Source of the DNA: Gigaspora rosea
Lineage: Eukaryota > Glomeromycota > Glomeromycetes > Diversisporales > Gigasporaceae
Direction of reading: 5' to 3'
Length of the DNA stretch: 64,000 nt
Assembly (NCBI GenBank): GCA_003550325.1
Contig: QKWP01000595.1
Span: 109,809-173,808 of the forward strand
A program made the position numbers and the translations under genes. Positions 10,427 through 22,800 of this stretch are shown here, piece by piece; the first letter of the stretch is position 1, and each line of letters starts with the position of its first letter. The notes under the pieces are model-generated. The model had not been told where the DNA came from and ran no database searches. It was given only the letters and a program-made list of their open reading frames with translations.

Positions 10427-12608
10427 GTGAGTACTGTCCATACCTGGAATATTGCCATTTTTTATTAATACTTTGATATTACGATAAAACTGAGCCTGTG
10501 AAAATGCAACATAAAGTTGTCCATAAGTAAATACATGCTCAGGCAAATAAAGTCCAATATATGGAATAGTTTCTTCTTGAGATTTATTTATAGTCAGAGC
10601 AAATGTGAGTTTGACTGAAAATTGCTTTCTTTTTAATGTAAAAGGAAGTTTTGCACTATTTGAAGTTATAAAAGATATTCGAGAAAGGAATACTCATTTT
10701 CCTTGATAATTTTCTTTAATAATTTCTGCCTCAATAACATTAGAATTAAATGCTCAACATATTAGTCTAGTGCCATTACATAAGCCATTAAGTGGATCTA
10801 AGTTATGAAGGCATATGATAGATGCATTAATTTTTAAATATAATTCATAAGGAGGGATATAAGCAATATTCATAGAATTAAGAAATTCTTGTTGGTAAAA
10901 GTTATTGTAATCATCAGAAACAGAGTCAAAACTTTGGTAAGTTATGCAATCACCTGGTAATTGGTCTAATATAAGATTATTAACATAGTCTACATATTTA
11001 TTTTTGGTAGTCAATATAGCTCTATTAGTAAAATAAAAAATATCTGATAATTGTGTTGAAAGAAGAGGATAAATTTTTCTATAAGTATTTGTAAAGTATT
11101 TTATCATGCCAGTTAATTACCATATGATCTGAAATTTTAATCATATTATTATTTATAGTTTGTTCTGTCCCATTTCCAATTCTTAATAGAATATCTTTAA
11201 AGTTAACAGTTTCTGAATTATTTTCGATACGCATATTTTGGCCAAGATAAAAAACTTTCATCATTGACCACAAAGAAAAAAACTTTAATATAGCATTTAC
11301 TATTTGTGCTCGACTTCCTCGAGGTAATACTGGTAGAATTTGGCAAAAATCTCTACTAAATACAAAAATTTTTCCTCCAAATAGAAGTTTACATTCTATT
11401 AGATCTCTCAAAGTTCAATCAAGAGCTTCTATTGAATAATGATTCATCATTGAAATTTCATTCCAGATAATTAGTTTAGCTAGTAATTTAGCTAAATGAC
11501 TTTGTTTGTTAATAGAACATGTTGAATCTGGTTTAATATTTAGAGGAATTTTGAATCTAGAGTATGTAGTTTGTCCTCTAGGCATAAGAAGAGTAGCAAT
11601 GCCAGATTAGACTATTGCAAGTGCTATTGAATAAGTTGAGTAAATTTTAGCAAGTAGACAAAGATATAAAAAGTTTTTTCTAAACCTATAAATAGTATTA
11701 TATTCTTTGAATTAGTATATAAAGTTTATATAATTTGTATAAATTTTAAAATATTTATATTATAAAAAAGATCTAGTATAGTTAGAGCATTGACAGATAT
11801 TATATAATATTTTTTTATTAAGGGCATTACCCCCTCCCCACATCATATATAAAGTATATATATAGTATATTATCCGAGCTACCCTTCTCCCTCTAATATA
11901 TTATGTAATATCTGTTAGCACCCTTATAGTATATTTAATTTTTATATAAAATTTTTCAATATATAGTTAAGAATTATAGTCTTTTTAATTTATAATACTT
12001 ACCTGCTGGTCCATCAACAAAAATAACAGCTGGTTGATTTTTTTTAATGCAATCAGTAACAGCATTAAAATTTTGTTTTTGATCTTCATTTAACAATTCA
12101 ATTTTTGATAAATCTTCATTGCTTATTGGAATATTTAGCTCATTTAATATTAATTTAGGTAACTTATTCAGAAAATTATGATTATTAGACAAATTAAGTA
12201 AAGGAAGTTCATATTCATTTAAGAACTTGTGATGTTGTTCTAAAAGATTATTTATATCGAAAAGAACAGCATTAACTCGAAGATAATTATTTGGAATTCC
12301 TTTTTTTGCAAAATCTTCTGACATAGCATTAAAATTTTTATTCCATAAAGCTCGAACATCATTTGGTTTCCCAAATATTAATATCATTGTAAATAATTGT
12401 TGTAGAGCAAAAGGCATTTGAAATTGAGTAGCTTCTTGCATAGTTTTGTGATATATTTTCTTTGTTTCTATAAGTTTTAGTTTTGTTGCACATTCTCTAA
12501 ATGTTTTACACTCATAGTTATTAATTGTTTTTAAATCTTTAAAAGATGTAGCTCCTTTAACATTATTTAAAAGTGCATGTAAATAATATTGTTCTCCTTC
12601 ACTTGGTT
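10427..12608 (-). pseudogene. Helitron PIF1-like helicase half, with an intron
   Basis: Recognisable blocks on the minus strand, N to C: EGEQYYLHALLNNVKGATSF, then LNEDQKQNFNAVTDCIKKNQ leading into the Walker A start FVDGPAG; after the intron a degraded GLEKTF, then SGIATLLMPRGQT, the FGGKIFVFSRDFCQILPVLP block, LPGDCITYQS, NLDPLNGLCNGTRLI, and finally TINKSQEETIPYIGLYLPEH with GQLYVAFSQ. An intron of 317 bp fits at 11686-12002 (GTAAGT donor, TATAG acceptor), splitting the ATP-binding loop. Walker A reads GPAGLEKTF where GPAGTGKTF is usual, so two conserved positions are lost. Frameshift just after the acceptor and a stop after ALAIV mark decay. Confidence 0.87.
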
Positions 12609-12615
12609 TTACAGT

Positions 12616-12724
12616 CAGTGAAAAAGATTTGAAATTTTTTTTTTGTTTTTTGGGAACATAAAATATTAAATTTATGTTCCCAAAAAATTTTTAATGTTCC
12701 TATAACTAAATCTCTCTTTCTTTC

Positions 12725-12755
<31 letters not shown>

Positions 12756-13110
12756 CTCTCTTTCTCTCTCTCTCTTTCTCTCTTTCTCTTTTTCTCTTTT
12801 TCTCTCTCTTTCTCTCTCTCTTTCTCTCTCTTTCTCTCTCCCTTTTTTTTTTCTCACTCTCTTTCTCTTTTTCTCTCTCTTTCTCACTCTTTCTCACTCT
12901 TTCTCTCTCCTCTCTCTCTCTTTTTCTCTCTCCTCTCTCTCTCTCTTTCTCTTCTCTCTTTTATGCAAAAAACTATCTCTATAGGGAACACAAATTATAA
13001 CTTTTATGTTCACACTTTGTTCCTAATAGGGAACATAAATTCTAAATTCAGTGTTCCTAATTTTTTTAAATGTTCCTGGGAACATTGGGAACATCAAATC
13101 TTTAACACTG
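12616..13110. mobile_element. 495-bp hAT MITE carrying a CT microsatellite, inside the Helitron
   Basis: Both ends begin CAGTG and share CAGTGWWAAAGATTTGA as terminal inverted repeats. The exact 8-bp duplication TTTACAGT lies at 12608-12615 and 13111-13118. Subterminal GGGAACAT/ATGTTCCC words repeat several times at each end. The middle (about 12712-12960) is a long CT/TTTCTCTCTC tract whose minus strand reads as meaningless Arg/Glu/Lys chains. The insertion falls exactly between the RIYTV block and the EGEQYYLH block of the Helitron protein, confirming it landed in an existing Helitron. Confidence 0.93.
12712..12960. repeat. CT-rich microsatellite
   Basis: Irregular mixture of (CT)n and TTTCTCTC units spanning about 250 bp, within the hAT MITE. 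The complementary strand gives open frames of RERERK type that are not genes. Confidence 0.95.
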
Positions 13111-15690
13111 TTTACAGTATATATTCTTCCTATTACTTCATCTTGGCAACGTATTGTCTATCTTTTTGTAGTTTTATTCCAGACATAATATTTAGGAAAT
13201 TCACGATATAAATAATTGCAAGCATCTGGATTAATTTGATTCATTTTAAAGTATTCTGTTAACATTGTTTTTGTTTTTCTTTATTAGCAATAATGCTATT
13301 CAAATTAGATATTTCTGAAAAGTTATATTTTGCTGATCAGAAAGATAAATTTGCAAACAGAATACTGCAGGGTCAATATTTGAATTATTGAAACCAAAAA
13401 ATTCTCCAACATGCTTCTGAAGCTGAAACCTAGCAGCATCAAGATATTGACTAATTTCATCTTTTTGTTAATATGTAAAGCAGCATAATCATGATCTTTA
13501 TATACATATTTATATAAATATTTTATTGATTTAATGCTTGAACATACTTCGATATTAATGTGACAGTTAAATTTGAAAGAAAGATAAGGGTTATAGGGAA
13601 TAACCCAATGATTGTTCAGTTTTGCATTTTGATTATTATATAATGTTCATTTTCACGCTGTCAGTACAATGGATATGAATCATCACCTTCGCTTGTTTCT
13701 TGGATAAATTCTTTTGGATACTGCTTATTGCATAGATTATTTTTCATACATGGAGCATTGTTATTAAAAGATCCACATGGTTTATGAATCATAAAAGAAG
13801 TTACTATTTGGTATAGTCTAGGTTGTTTTACTGAATTGAGTATTTCTGCTAATACTATTGTATTATAATTATCAGCTCTATAAAGTTTGTTATCATTATT
13901 AAATATTAACAACAAATTTGCATTAGGAAGACCACAATTTGAAATTCTATTATATAATATGAGCTATTACTAGACCAAGATCACCTCTATCAAAAAGATC
14001 TTTTTTTAGTTCTTGCAACTTTGCACAAAAGATTCGAGCTATAAAAATTGTAGTAAATAAAATTAAAATAATAAATATAAATTTAAATAACCAGTAAAAA
14101 ATTAAATATATTAAATGATATAGTATAAATTTTTAAATAAATAATATAATATAATTAAGTAGTAAATTTGGTATAAAAAGTTATTAAAATTAAAAAAGAT
14201 TTTACCTGTAAGGTCTGGTCTATCTTGTGGAGTGCATTAGTAAAGTTCTGATGTTATTTCAGGCCACCAGGGGTTGTAAGTAATAGTAATGAATAAATCT
14301 AGTTTGCCATAAGTTTGTATCAATGCTATTGCATCCATGTATCACTGATACATATCTCGAGGACCACCTATAAAAGATGAAAGAAAATAAAATGTTCTAC
14401 TTTTGATGCATTATCTTCTCCTGATTGGAAAGAATCCTGTAATCCTTTTAAATATTCTCTACAAATTTTATCTTGACCAAACCACAAGTAGCTAAGCCAT
14501 GCAGATTCAATTTTAATATAATTATCAACAACATATTGTTGAAAAACCTGCCCACCAAAAAAAAGTAATAATAGGGAAGATTCTTGAAAATGTAATTTGT
14601 AAGAGTAATATTGCCTAATAGAACAGTTTTTTGAGTTGTGTTTTGTAATATTTCAGAATGCCAACCATATTCACCTTCAGAAAAAAAAAGAAGATATTGT
14701 ATTGGATCTTAACAACCACTTAGTTCAGATACTCATTGTAAATTTTGTGATTGTAATTGTACTACTATATTCCACTTAGCATAACTTATAGGATCATTGT
14801 CTTCTACCTATACAGCAGCAACTTGTGAAGCTATTGGTGTATTATAAATGTGTTGGTCTAAACCATGGTTAGCTTTTATAAGCAAACTAAAGCTCAGTTA
14901 CATTGCTAATAGATGAAATTGATCGAAAGTTGGCTACAAAAGGATTTAAATGATCTAATAATAATTTAATAAATTTCAAAGTACTTTGATTAAGTTGAGG
15001 CATTACACCTTGTCTATTTGTTGTTTCAAATTTTGTATTATAAATATATAATTGGAGAAATCTTGGAACCCCATTAACTGGAAGAAGTGATCCTATAGAA
15101 TGGTAAATTCCACTTGTACTCTAAATGTATGGATTCTATTTTTATCTAAATATATTATATAATTAAATACAGTTAAGCATAATATCAAATATATTTTTTA
15201 ACAGAATTCTTACTGTTTGCAAGTTCTTTATCTAATTTAATTCCTATAGAAGTGAATGCAAAAACATTATTGTAAGCTCTAATATTATGACAAAAATCTT
15301 TTCCTATATTATCATTTCTTGTAAATAAGTTTTTCAAAACTACAGCACTATTTGTTGGAGCTAATCTGTTATTATTAACAAATTATAAGTTTATTATTGA
15401 AGTAGATAAGAAATGCTCAAAATCTACCAACAACCTACTTGATTTTTCCAGATCCATAGCAAGTTCCTTGTGTTTCAGCAAAAAAGAGTTTAGTATTGCA
15501 ATGAGAACACGTGCATACAGTATCAAAAACATGTTAGTCAAATGCTTCTGTTTCATTAAAATTATGACCAATATTGTGGTTTTGTAGCCAGTTTTTTGCA
15601 GTGCATAACTTTCATAGTCTTCGCATTTGAAAAGTACTTGCAGCCTGACGTTCTTTAATAGTTTGTGGATGGAATACTCAATAAGGTGGC
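13111..15690 (-). pseudogene. Helitron Rep half, with an intron
   Basis: From right to left on the minus strand: CSHCNTKLFFAETQGTCYG near 15430-15520, ESAWLSYLWFGQDKICREYL and SSFIGGPRDMYQ of the Helitron-like N domain, then DLFITITYNPWWPEI and PQDRPDL, the 167-bp intron at 14039-14205 (GTAAAA donor, TTATAG acceptor, phase preserved), ARIFCAKLQELKKDLFDRGD, then GLPNANLLLIF, the FMIHKPCG and NAPCMKN block, and KYLYKYVYKDHD with two tyrosines. The segment homologous to the metal-binding HUH motif reads PNAN where two histidines are expected, so this Rep is catalytically dead as well as frameshifted. It ends in RIYTV, directly at the MITE insertion. Confidence 0.85.
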
Positions 15691-16679
15691 ATTGTTATTA
15701 ATTAAATTCAATAGAAACTTATAATCTAAGTAAAATTAACTTTTTAATTCAATAAAATTTTATAAATATTAATAAGCAAAAAGCAATTAATTAACAGATT
15801 CATTCATTTTTAATTTAAATATACACCAGAGTTTTGGCAAAGAATAAACAAAAGTGCGGTAATAAACAATCACTCAATATTATAAATTATAAAATTTATT
15901 AATTATAAATCAGATGAATTTTTTAATTATGACATTTTGATTGCACATACAGTAAATATCGAGATGTCATCATAGTTTTGCATTTGTTTTATTAATATAT
16001 TATAATTGCACCCAATTCTAACAACTGTCATCATGTTATTAGACCAGAAATTAATTATTATTATGACATTAGAATTGTAAGTTACTGCATTTTACTTAAT
16101 TTCGTAAATAAGTTTAAACTGAATTTTTAATAATATATTATTTATTATAAATTAACTATGATATAATTTATCAAATAATTTTTAACTTATTAGTAATATG
16201 AATAAATTTTCAAAGTATAAATATATAACAAAGTTTACAAATTTCATAATTCATCTATGTGTTAATATATGATATACAAAATTATATTACAATGCAATTT
16301 ATATAATAAAAATATAGTAAAATGCAAAATTAATTACTATGTTTTCTAATTGAATTTCAACAATTTAAACTGAAATACAACACCGTAATACAAAAGTGTA
16401 ATACAATACGACCAATATAACATACACAAAGCTTTGGAATTAATTGTAATCGTGTGAATACTACATAGCATATATAACTGAACGATCTTCTCAAGTTACA
16501 CTTCAATCCCAAGTCTGTTCACTTTAACGCCCTTAATTGGTCGTATTCGAAACATGTAACATGAATGTAGGAAGATTAGCAGATTACGATCAAGTAATTA
16601 TAATATTTGGAGTTTCATAATTAATAAGCAAATGATATATTTTGAAAATAAGTAAAATTTTTTAAATGGAGAAATAAAA
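15691..16679. other. AT-rich sequence with nothing recognisable
   Basis: No gene or element end could be supported. The Helitron 5' TC terminus may lie in the first few hundred bases but was not recognised. Confidence 0.45.
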
Positions 16680-17445
16680 TAAGATTCTTCGATTTTAATC
16701 ATGAAGCCCCTTATTGCACCATTTTGATTAATTAACTCATAATAGCCCTAATGCAAATGATCGAAATGTCACAATAATTGCTTAATACTTTTGGTTAGTC
16801 ATAACTAAAACATGTGATCTAAATATGAGAAAATTAACAAAAAATGGTAAGTTTACAATCGAGTATTTTGGATAATGTTTGCATCATTTCTGTGATTAAT
16901 TCACGACATTAATGCAAATAATCGAAAATGATGATAATGCCAATCTTCCAATTTATTATTCGTCATATTACCGATCTTCCCACATGTTTTTCAGCTACGT
17001 CCAATCAAAAGTGTTAAAGCTAACAGACCCAGAATTGAAGTACAGAGACCAGAAAAAATAAAATGATTCTCTGATTAATTATGAACCCCCCTATCTCGCC
17101 ATTTCGATCAATTAATTATAATATTACTAATGCAAATAACTGAAATATCGCAACGATTGCTTAACACTTTTGTTTAAATGTAACCGAAACATGTGATCTG
17201 AATGTGAGAAAATTAACAAAAAATATAAGTTTACAATCGAGTATTTGCCAAATTTGAATAATTTTTGTATCATTTCCTTGATCATCACGACATCTTGATC
17301 AAGCATCGATGAGACATTAATACAAATAATCAAAAACAATGTAACAATTACTTGGCATAATGCTGATCTTCCCGCACTCATGTCACGGTTTTCAGCTACG
17401 TCCAATCAAAAATGTTAATACTAACAGACCCAGAATTGAAGTATA
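16680..17445. repeat. Tandem duplication of about 380 bp
   Basis: Two diverged direct copies, about 16680-17055 and 17060-17445. Shared blocks include AAACATGTGATCT, GTTTACAATCGAGTATTT, TTTTCAGCTACGTCCAATC and CTAACAGACCCAGAATTGA. A related GTAACAGAGCCAAGAATTGA occurs at about 31090, so the unit is probably part of a dispersed repeat rather than a purely local duplication. Confidence 0.8.
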
Positions 17446-17479
17446 GAGATATATAAAAAATTGTAAAAAAAATCAGAAA

Positions 17480-18250
17480 AGAGAGTTCTTACAAAGTATT
17501 AGCAAAATAGTAGTACAGAAACAAGAAAAAAATGAGAATAGTACAAAGTTGCAAAGTACAAAAGATGTGCTCTGGATAACTTTCAACAAGAAGATAGTTG
17601 TATAAGTTGGGTTCAGAAAAACAAAGTTTTAGGATTAATTCCAGGGATACAAGATAAAGAATACTAGAAGGTTTCAATTTTGTCAGAGAAGATGCTAGAA
17701 AATGGTGGAATATTAGGTTTACTATTAAAAAATTCAAATGGGCTAGTTTCCTAGATATAGTTAAAAATATTATTAGAAGCCCAGCTTATAAAGGACCAGT
17801 ATTTGGAAAAGAAGATGATAAATTATTTGTTAGAAGTGCTAGAGAAAAATGTGCAAAGAAAAGAGTCAATTTTGTTTTTTTATACAAATGGTTCTTTGAG
17901 TCAGGACCCAGATCAGTGCAGAATGTGTATGAGCTAGTTTCAAATAAAATAGTAGTTTGAAAGTAGTATTAGCAAAATGTAGATTAGAATTGAGGAATGG
18001 CCCTCAATACAAAAGCTAAATTTATTGCAATCTGGTTAGCCCTTCTAGTAGTTCTATTATATAGTGAAGCACAAGTGTACTCTGATAGTGCCACAGCTAT
18101 TGCAAGAATTCATTGAAAAGGAAGCAATACTTCATTTTTTTAATAGGCCATGTAATAGTTCTCTTTTAATTCAAGTAGTACCTAGGGGTTAGTAAATTAT
18201 GGGAGGGTCAACTTATTATAATATATAGCCAACAAAAATAATGTACAATT
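17480..18250 (+). pseudogene. LINE remnant with a degraded RNase H domain
   Basis: Plus-strand frames show FYTNGSLSQD at about 17875 and VYSDSATAIARIH at about 18078-18115. They resemble the FYTDGSL and VYTDSATAI blocks of the RNase H domain that ends the ORF of some LINE clades; in the first block the catalytic aspartate is replaced by Asn. A segment between them with IEEWPS and LNLLQSG corresponds to the Thr/Ser-(K/R)-A-E-L helix region in a shifted frame. Frameshifts and stops are frequent. The upstream reverse transcriptase is not recognisable. Confidence 0.6.
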
Positions 18251-19410
18251 ATTTGTATAACAATCATATAAAAATATATTAAAAATATTCATGATGCTAT
18301 ACCAAAGAACCCTCAGCTATATTAATTAATTGCTGATTCAAAACATATTATTGCTCTGTTCTATTCCTACCTTCTAGTAAGTTGATATAGGAATTGTGTG
18401 TATTTTGGTATTCGCAGAAACTAAATACACTTTTAATAATTGAAGCTATCAAATAGTAAATTTCAGACTTTATAAAATTCAATACATATTTATTTTAGCA
18501 AACTATCTTATTCTATGCATTTATATTTGCTACAAATCACTTTAGAAGAGAATATCTATTTAGTAAATAATATAGCATTTGGCTAAAATATGTAATCACA
18601 AATTTTTAAAACTTAATACATCATTTTTTAGATCATAAAAATATTTAGCCATAAAAAACAAGCTATAAGAGCAATGGATTAATAATATAGTGAATTAAAA
18701 ATATGCGCATGTTAGATATTAATTGTCCGAAGTGACACACCTGTACAAGTAAACTTGAATGCACGTCTATGCAATGTTAGTCAGATCCGGCCAATAAAAT
18801 TTGAGGATTGACGGCTCCTGTGATGATTTGCAGTCAGTATAACAATTGATTATTAATACACCGTTTTATGTATTACACATGTGCACTATTTTGCATATTC
18901 TATTAAACGGCTATTAATTAAAAACTAGTAGTTAGGCATGTCCTTACATCTGTGCTATAGTAATTATAAAAAAAAAAATTATAGACATAAAAATCTAACT
19001 ATTAATATTGATTTATTAATTATGAACATTTGATCCAATCTGAAATGTAGTAAATAGTAGTGCAGTTTGTAGGAACGTGGTAAGATTAGATTGTTCGTAC
19101 TATCATGGGTATACATGTATCACATGATGGTCATGAACACGAAAAGGACTTGATTGTGTAGTTGGTGATTGATGACATATAAATTATTACTTATTGAAGT
19201 ATATAACAATAGAAGCAGGGACGGCACATGTAGATCACCTGATGTAGATCAACTTATGATCCTGATCACGGTACCCAAATTCGACCAATCAAATTATTTA
19301 AATGTGACAGACAGAAAAACTTTAGTAGTACTATGTGCTTAAATTAATTTTTTTATTCGTATTTTTTTTAGATTATTTTATTAAAAGTTTTTATTTAATT
19401 TTAAAGAATT
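18251..19410. other. Intergenic, with dispersed repeat fragments
   Basis: No gene seen. Around 18925-18965 is CTAGTAGTTAGGCATGTCC, which recurs at about 27680-27715. Around 19205-19310 is a block with CACATGTAGATCACCTGA and GATCACGGTACCCAAATTC that recurs at 27610, 28885 and 29140. Confidence 0.6.
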
Positions 19411-19720
19411 TATAATTTATTGCACGATGCAATATATTGCACCCCTATTATAACTATATGGATCATTGATTTTGTGTAACAAACAAAGAAATTTTTATCA
19501 AAGCAAAAAATAAAATTTAATTAATATTAGGGTTAGGGTTAAGACCTGGGATGAAGCAAGGGTATAGTTTATGCCAAAATTTCACGAGAAGTATTTTTTA
19601 TTAGAACTCCAAAGGTGGTTTCATAGGCAAAATTTTTAATTAATAGAAGGGGTGGTTTCATAGGCAAAATTTTTAATTAATAGAAGGGGTGCAATGTATT
19701 GCAGGTGCAATAAATTATAA
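19411..19720. mobile_element. MITE with telomere-like core
   Basis: The ends are inverted repeats: TATAATTTATTGCAC followed by TGCAATATATTGCACCCC on the left, and the same read inwards from 19720. The interior holds TTAGGGTTAGGGTTA at about 19527-19542 and a 38-bp direct duplication containing GGTGGTTTCATAGGCAAAAT. The reverse complement of the latter (GCCTATGAAACCACC) is shared with telomere-motif elements at 42.8 and 51.9 kb. No coding capacity. Confidence 0.7.
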
Positions 19721-21473
19721 AACCTTAATTTTAATTATATATTATATTTTACAATCAAAAATTGAAACTGCCTAGAAAAAAAAGTTTTTTTTAACAATTA
19801 ATCGTTTAATGTGGCTAACAGTTTAACCCACTTGGATTTAATACCATTTAGCTTAAACTAACAGTATAAAGAAATTTTGAGCTGCTAAATAATTTTAATT
19901 CTTAACGACAATCTGCTTATCTATGATATTTCTTAAATATATGGGCCAAATTGTTTTATCTCCATAGTAATTTGATATGTCATGAACACATGGCAAAATG
20001 ATTGTAAAATTATCAATGACAATATTGATAAATAGTTAATTGGAATAAAAATAAAATGAATAAGAAAGGTAATATGTCATTTTTTTAATTAGAATAATTA
20101 GAGGTGAAGATTGAAATAATAAAATTAAATGTACTATATAAACTTAAAATGTATAAAAATAATTTGAGTGCTGCAAAGAGAAAATGAGGTTGTGGACTTT
20201 CAAGTCTATCTTTTAAATAATTGGCAAATAATAGATAAAATTAAAATCTTGTAAGAAACTTTTCTTGGCATCATAATTTTTAGGAGTTCAAAATGAGAAC
20301 GATTGGCACAAAGTTATATAGTCTGTTTCCTTTTTAGAAGTTCAAAATGAGAATGATTGGCACAAAGTTATAGTCTGTTTCCTTTTAGGAGTTTAATAAG
20401 ATCAACAGAGATTACATGATCTAAAATTAGCCAACAAAATTGGTTAAAAGTGAAAGATGAATAAAATTTTAATACTATAGATGATGTATATTCTGATTTT
20501 GTATGACATAGTGATGTAGACACCTTATTTATACTTATTTTAACTTCAACTATAGTTTATTTGTAATTGCCTAAAAAAAATTATCATTCGTTTAACAGTT
20601 TAATCTAACTGGTATTAATACCATTCCGAAAAGATCAACATCATTCAAACATTATAGCATCACCCCTTAAAAATTTTCACTATCTGGTCAAATCAAAATT
20701 TAAGTCATGTAACATAAAATTAAACAAATCACATTCATACCTAAGCAGAAGCAAAATTTTATACGATTAACTGTTTTCAACCCTTAGTTATCTATGGTAT
20801 ATCTTGATTTTAGTATACCAATTTTTTAAATATTTTTAGAAACTTTTGGATTATAATGTAGATAACTCGATACATCGTAAATTACATGATAATCATACCA
20901 TATTGGAATTCTTGCTTTCAGGACTATTATAGTCCTAAAAGGAGTTCTTTTTCTTTTAGCAGAGATCCCATATGTAAGAATAATAACGACAGTATTAAAA
21001 GATAAATGAATTTATATGTACTGTAGTATGAAGGCATTTATTTAGAAATAAAATAAAATTAAATTAATAAAAAAAAAGTGCACAGATAAAAATCCGAAAT
21101 GAACCTGAATTGTATAGAATAATACCAAGAGAAAAAATGTGACTTTAGGTGTTTTCAAGCTTATTTATTATTTATTAGATTCACTCGTGAAAAATTTGTG
21201 ATATTATTATTGTGATTACGTATTGTATATGATATTATAGAGCCTAATCTGGTAAGTAATAAGGGGTAAAATCGAAAGTTTGAAAACTTACTTTATAACA
21301 AATACATATTATTTTTTAATAATATAAGTCAGCACTCATGAATAATGAACCAGCTCACGATAACTGAAATTGAATTGTACACGTCGATAGTTGTGTTTTT
21401 GATCAAATTTTAGCACTTGTTTTATATATGCGTATTAGAATACATTAATCTTTTATATTACCTACAATTTATA
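19721..21473. other. Intergenic, two diverged direct repeat blocks
   Basis: A block with TCGTTTAATGTGGCTAACAG and TAATACCATTT at about 19790-19855 recurs, diverged and shorter, at about 20585-20630 in the same orientation. No coding frame was recognised between them. Confidence 0.5.
20281..20388. repeat. Tandem duplication of about 54 bp
   Basis: Two adjacent copies of a unit containing AGTTCAAAATGAGAA, GATTGGCACAAAGTTAT and AGTCTGTTTCCTTT. The copies differ by only a few bases, so the duplication is recent. Confidence 0.85.
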
Positions 21474-21519
21474 TACATGTCTAGAGTTTCATCAGTCCGG
21501 TCCGGTCCCTAAGAGGATC

Positions 21520-21841
21520 ATGCTAGTTGACAGAAAAGTCAACTGATCGAAAAATGCGGCCAAGCACAGCAGCACTACATAACTGCAGGCACGTGACATA
21601 TCATACCTGATCAAAGGACAATTGGGCGCACAAACTGCCAATAACAAAGGCGCATGCTGATACACCAATCCGTGTGCGAATCGTCTAATCACGTGCATGC
21701 ACTATTAGCACAAACGAATAGCAGCCACAGCTGCAATGGAGATCCTGGTGTGTAATATGCCATCAAGCCATCACATAAATATGAATGGCTGGCAGACACC
21801 AACTCTCTCTCAGAAAAAATTCGAAATCGATTCTTTTTTGC
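21520..21841. repeat. Split direct repeat A, first copy
   Basis: Starts ATGCTAGTTGACAGAAAAG and contains a perfect 7-bp hairpin stem (AGTTGAC/GTCAACT) right at the element end. It is about 90% similar by eye to the second copy at 26425-26745, up to ATCGATTCTTTTTTGC. Confidence 0.92.
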
Positions 21842-22800
21842 TTCCTCTATGATACATTACATTTTTTCTCTTTCTGATTCATCCAGTTTTTACTACCCTC
21901 AAATATAACATTACTGCTTTCGATTCCTAACTACTAATAGTTCTGATTTGTCTAACAACACACCCCTCTTCATAGCTGTCATTGCCCTTAAACTGTACAA
22001 TATAAAATGGACTCTAATTTCTGCATATTCTGTTATATACTTTATTATCACTGAAATTGCTGCTACTAATATTTCTCTACTCTTGTTTGTCAAAAACAAA
22101 AGCTTATCCTCTATTGTATATGGCCTTACTCTAGATACTTTTCTAATACCTTACCAAGCAGAATCTACTTTTTGTGGGCCAAATCTTTATACCATATTAA
22201 CAGGTCCACTTTCTTCAGAGGATTGTCATGATACTGCTTTAGAGCCTCTAAAGAGAATGGATCTCATGGTTACTCCATATTGCGGTTCTGGGCTTTCAAC
22301 ACAATTTGACTACTTCTCTTATTCTAAAATCTTACACTAGATTTTTCAACCCTCTCTCCTTATATTACTGCAAGGTTTTCTTTGCCCTGAAGGTTCTGGA
22401 ATGATAATTTTTATCACTGGTAGTAACTCTACTACTTCTTTTGGTGCTTCAAGGAACTATGACCACTACTGGCCTAAAACGCACGCCAGAAGAATCAGTA
22501 ATACCTGGACTCTGTATTCTCAACTATGCGTTAGCACTTGATATACTATGGCAAGAGATGAGCATGCATAAATTACCTCTCTTGCCCAATCCTGTGTGAA
22601 ACAATTAATAGCTTCGGAATTGGGACAAAATAATAATAGTTGAAGTAGCTCTTCTTTGTATTAAATGAGTCATATCGATACCAGACCCCATTTGGCCTCT
22701 AACTTCTCGAACACCCAATTGTCTAACTGCAATCTCCCAGCTTTCATAGACACTTCGCAATATTTTTTCCCACAGCAAATTCCCTATACACCACTATTTT
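21842..22800 (-). pseudogene. Possible tyrosine recombinase region of the DIRS-like element
   Basis: Minus-strand frames here are broken. Around 21911-22099 one frame has ILYSLRAMTAMKRGV, reminiscent of the HSLRAGGAT box II region of DIRS/Ngaro recombinases. Location at the 3' end of the coding region, after RNase H, also fits. The identification rests mainly on element architecture and is tentative. Confidence 0.35.

Larger units (their letters stand above)
10427..15690 (-). mobile_element. Decayed Helitron (Rep plus PIF1-like helicase)
   Basis: Minus-strand translation from right to left gives, in order, a CX2C segment near the N-terminus, the Helitron-like N domain, the rolling-circle Rep region and a PIF1-family helicase ending at about 10427. 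This is the Rep/helicase architecture of autonomous Helitrons, which move by rolling-circle replication. Two introns and one 495-bp hAT MITE interrupt it, and stops and frameshifts are scattered throughout, so it is inactive. The terminal TC and hairpin-CTRR ends were not found. Confidence 0.88.

Noticed and set aside
12672-12897. Minus-strand Arg/Glu/Lys-rich frames
   Set aside because: Translation of a CT microsatellite inside a hAT MITE.
21948-22340. 130-aa plus-strand frame
   Set aside because: Antisense to the recombinase end of the DIRS-like element; hydrophobic, with no family features.
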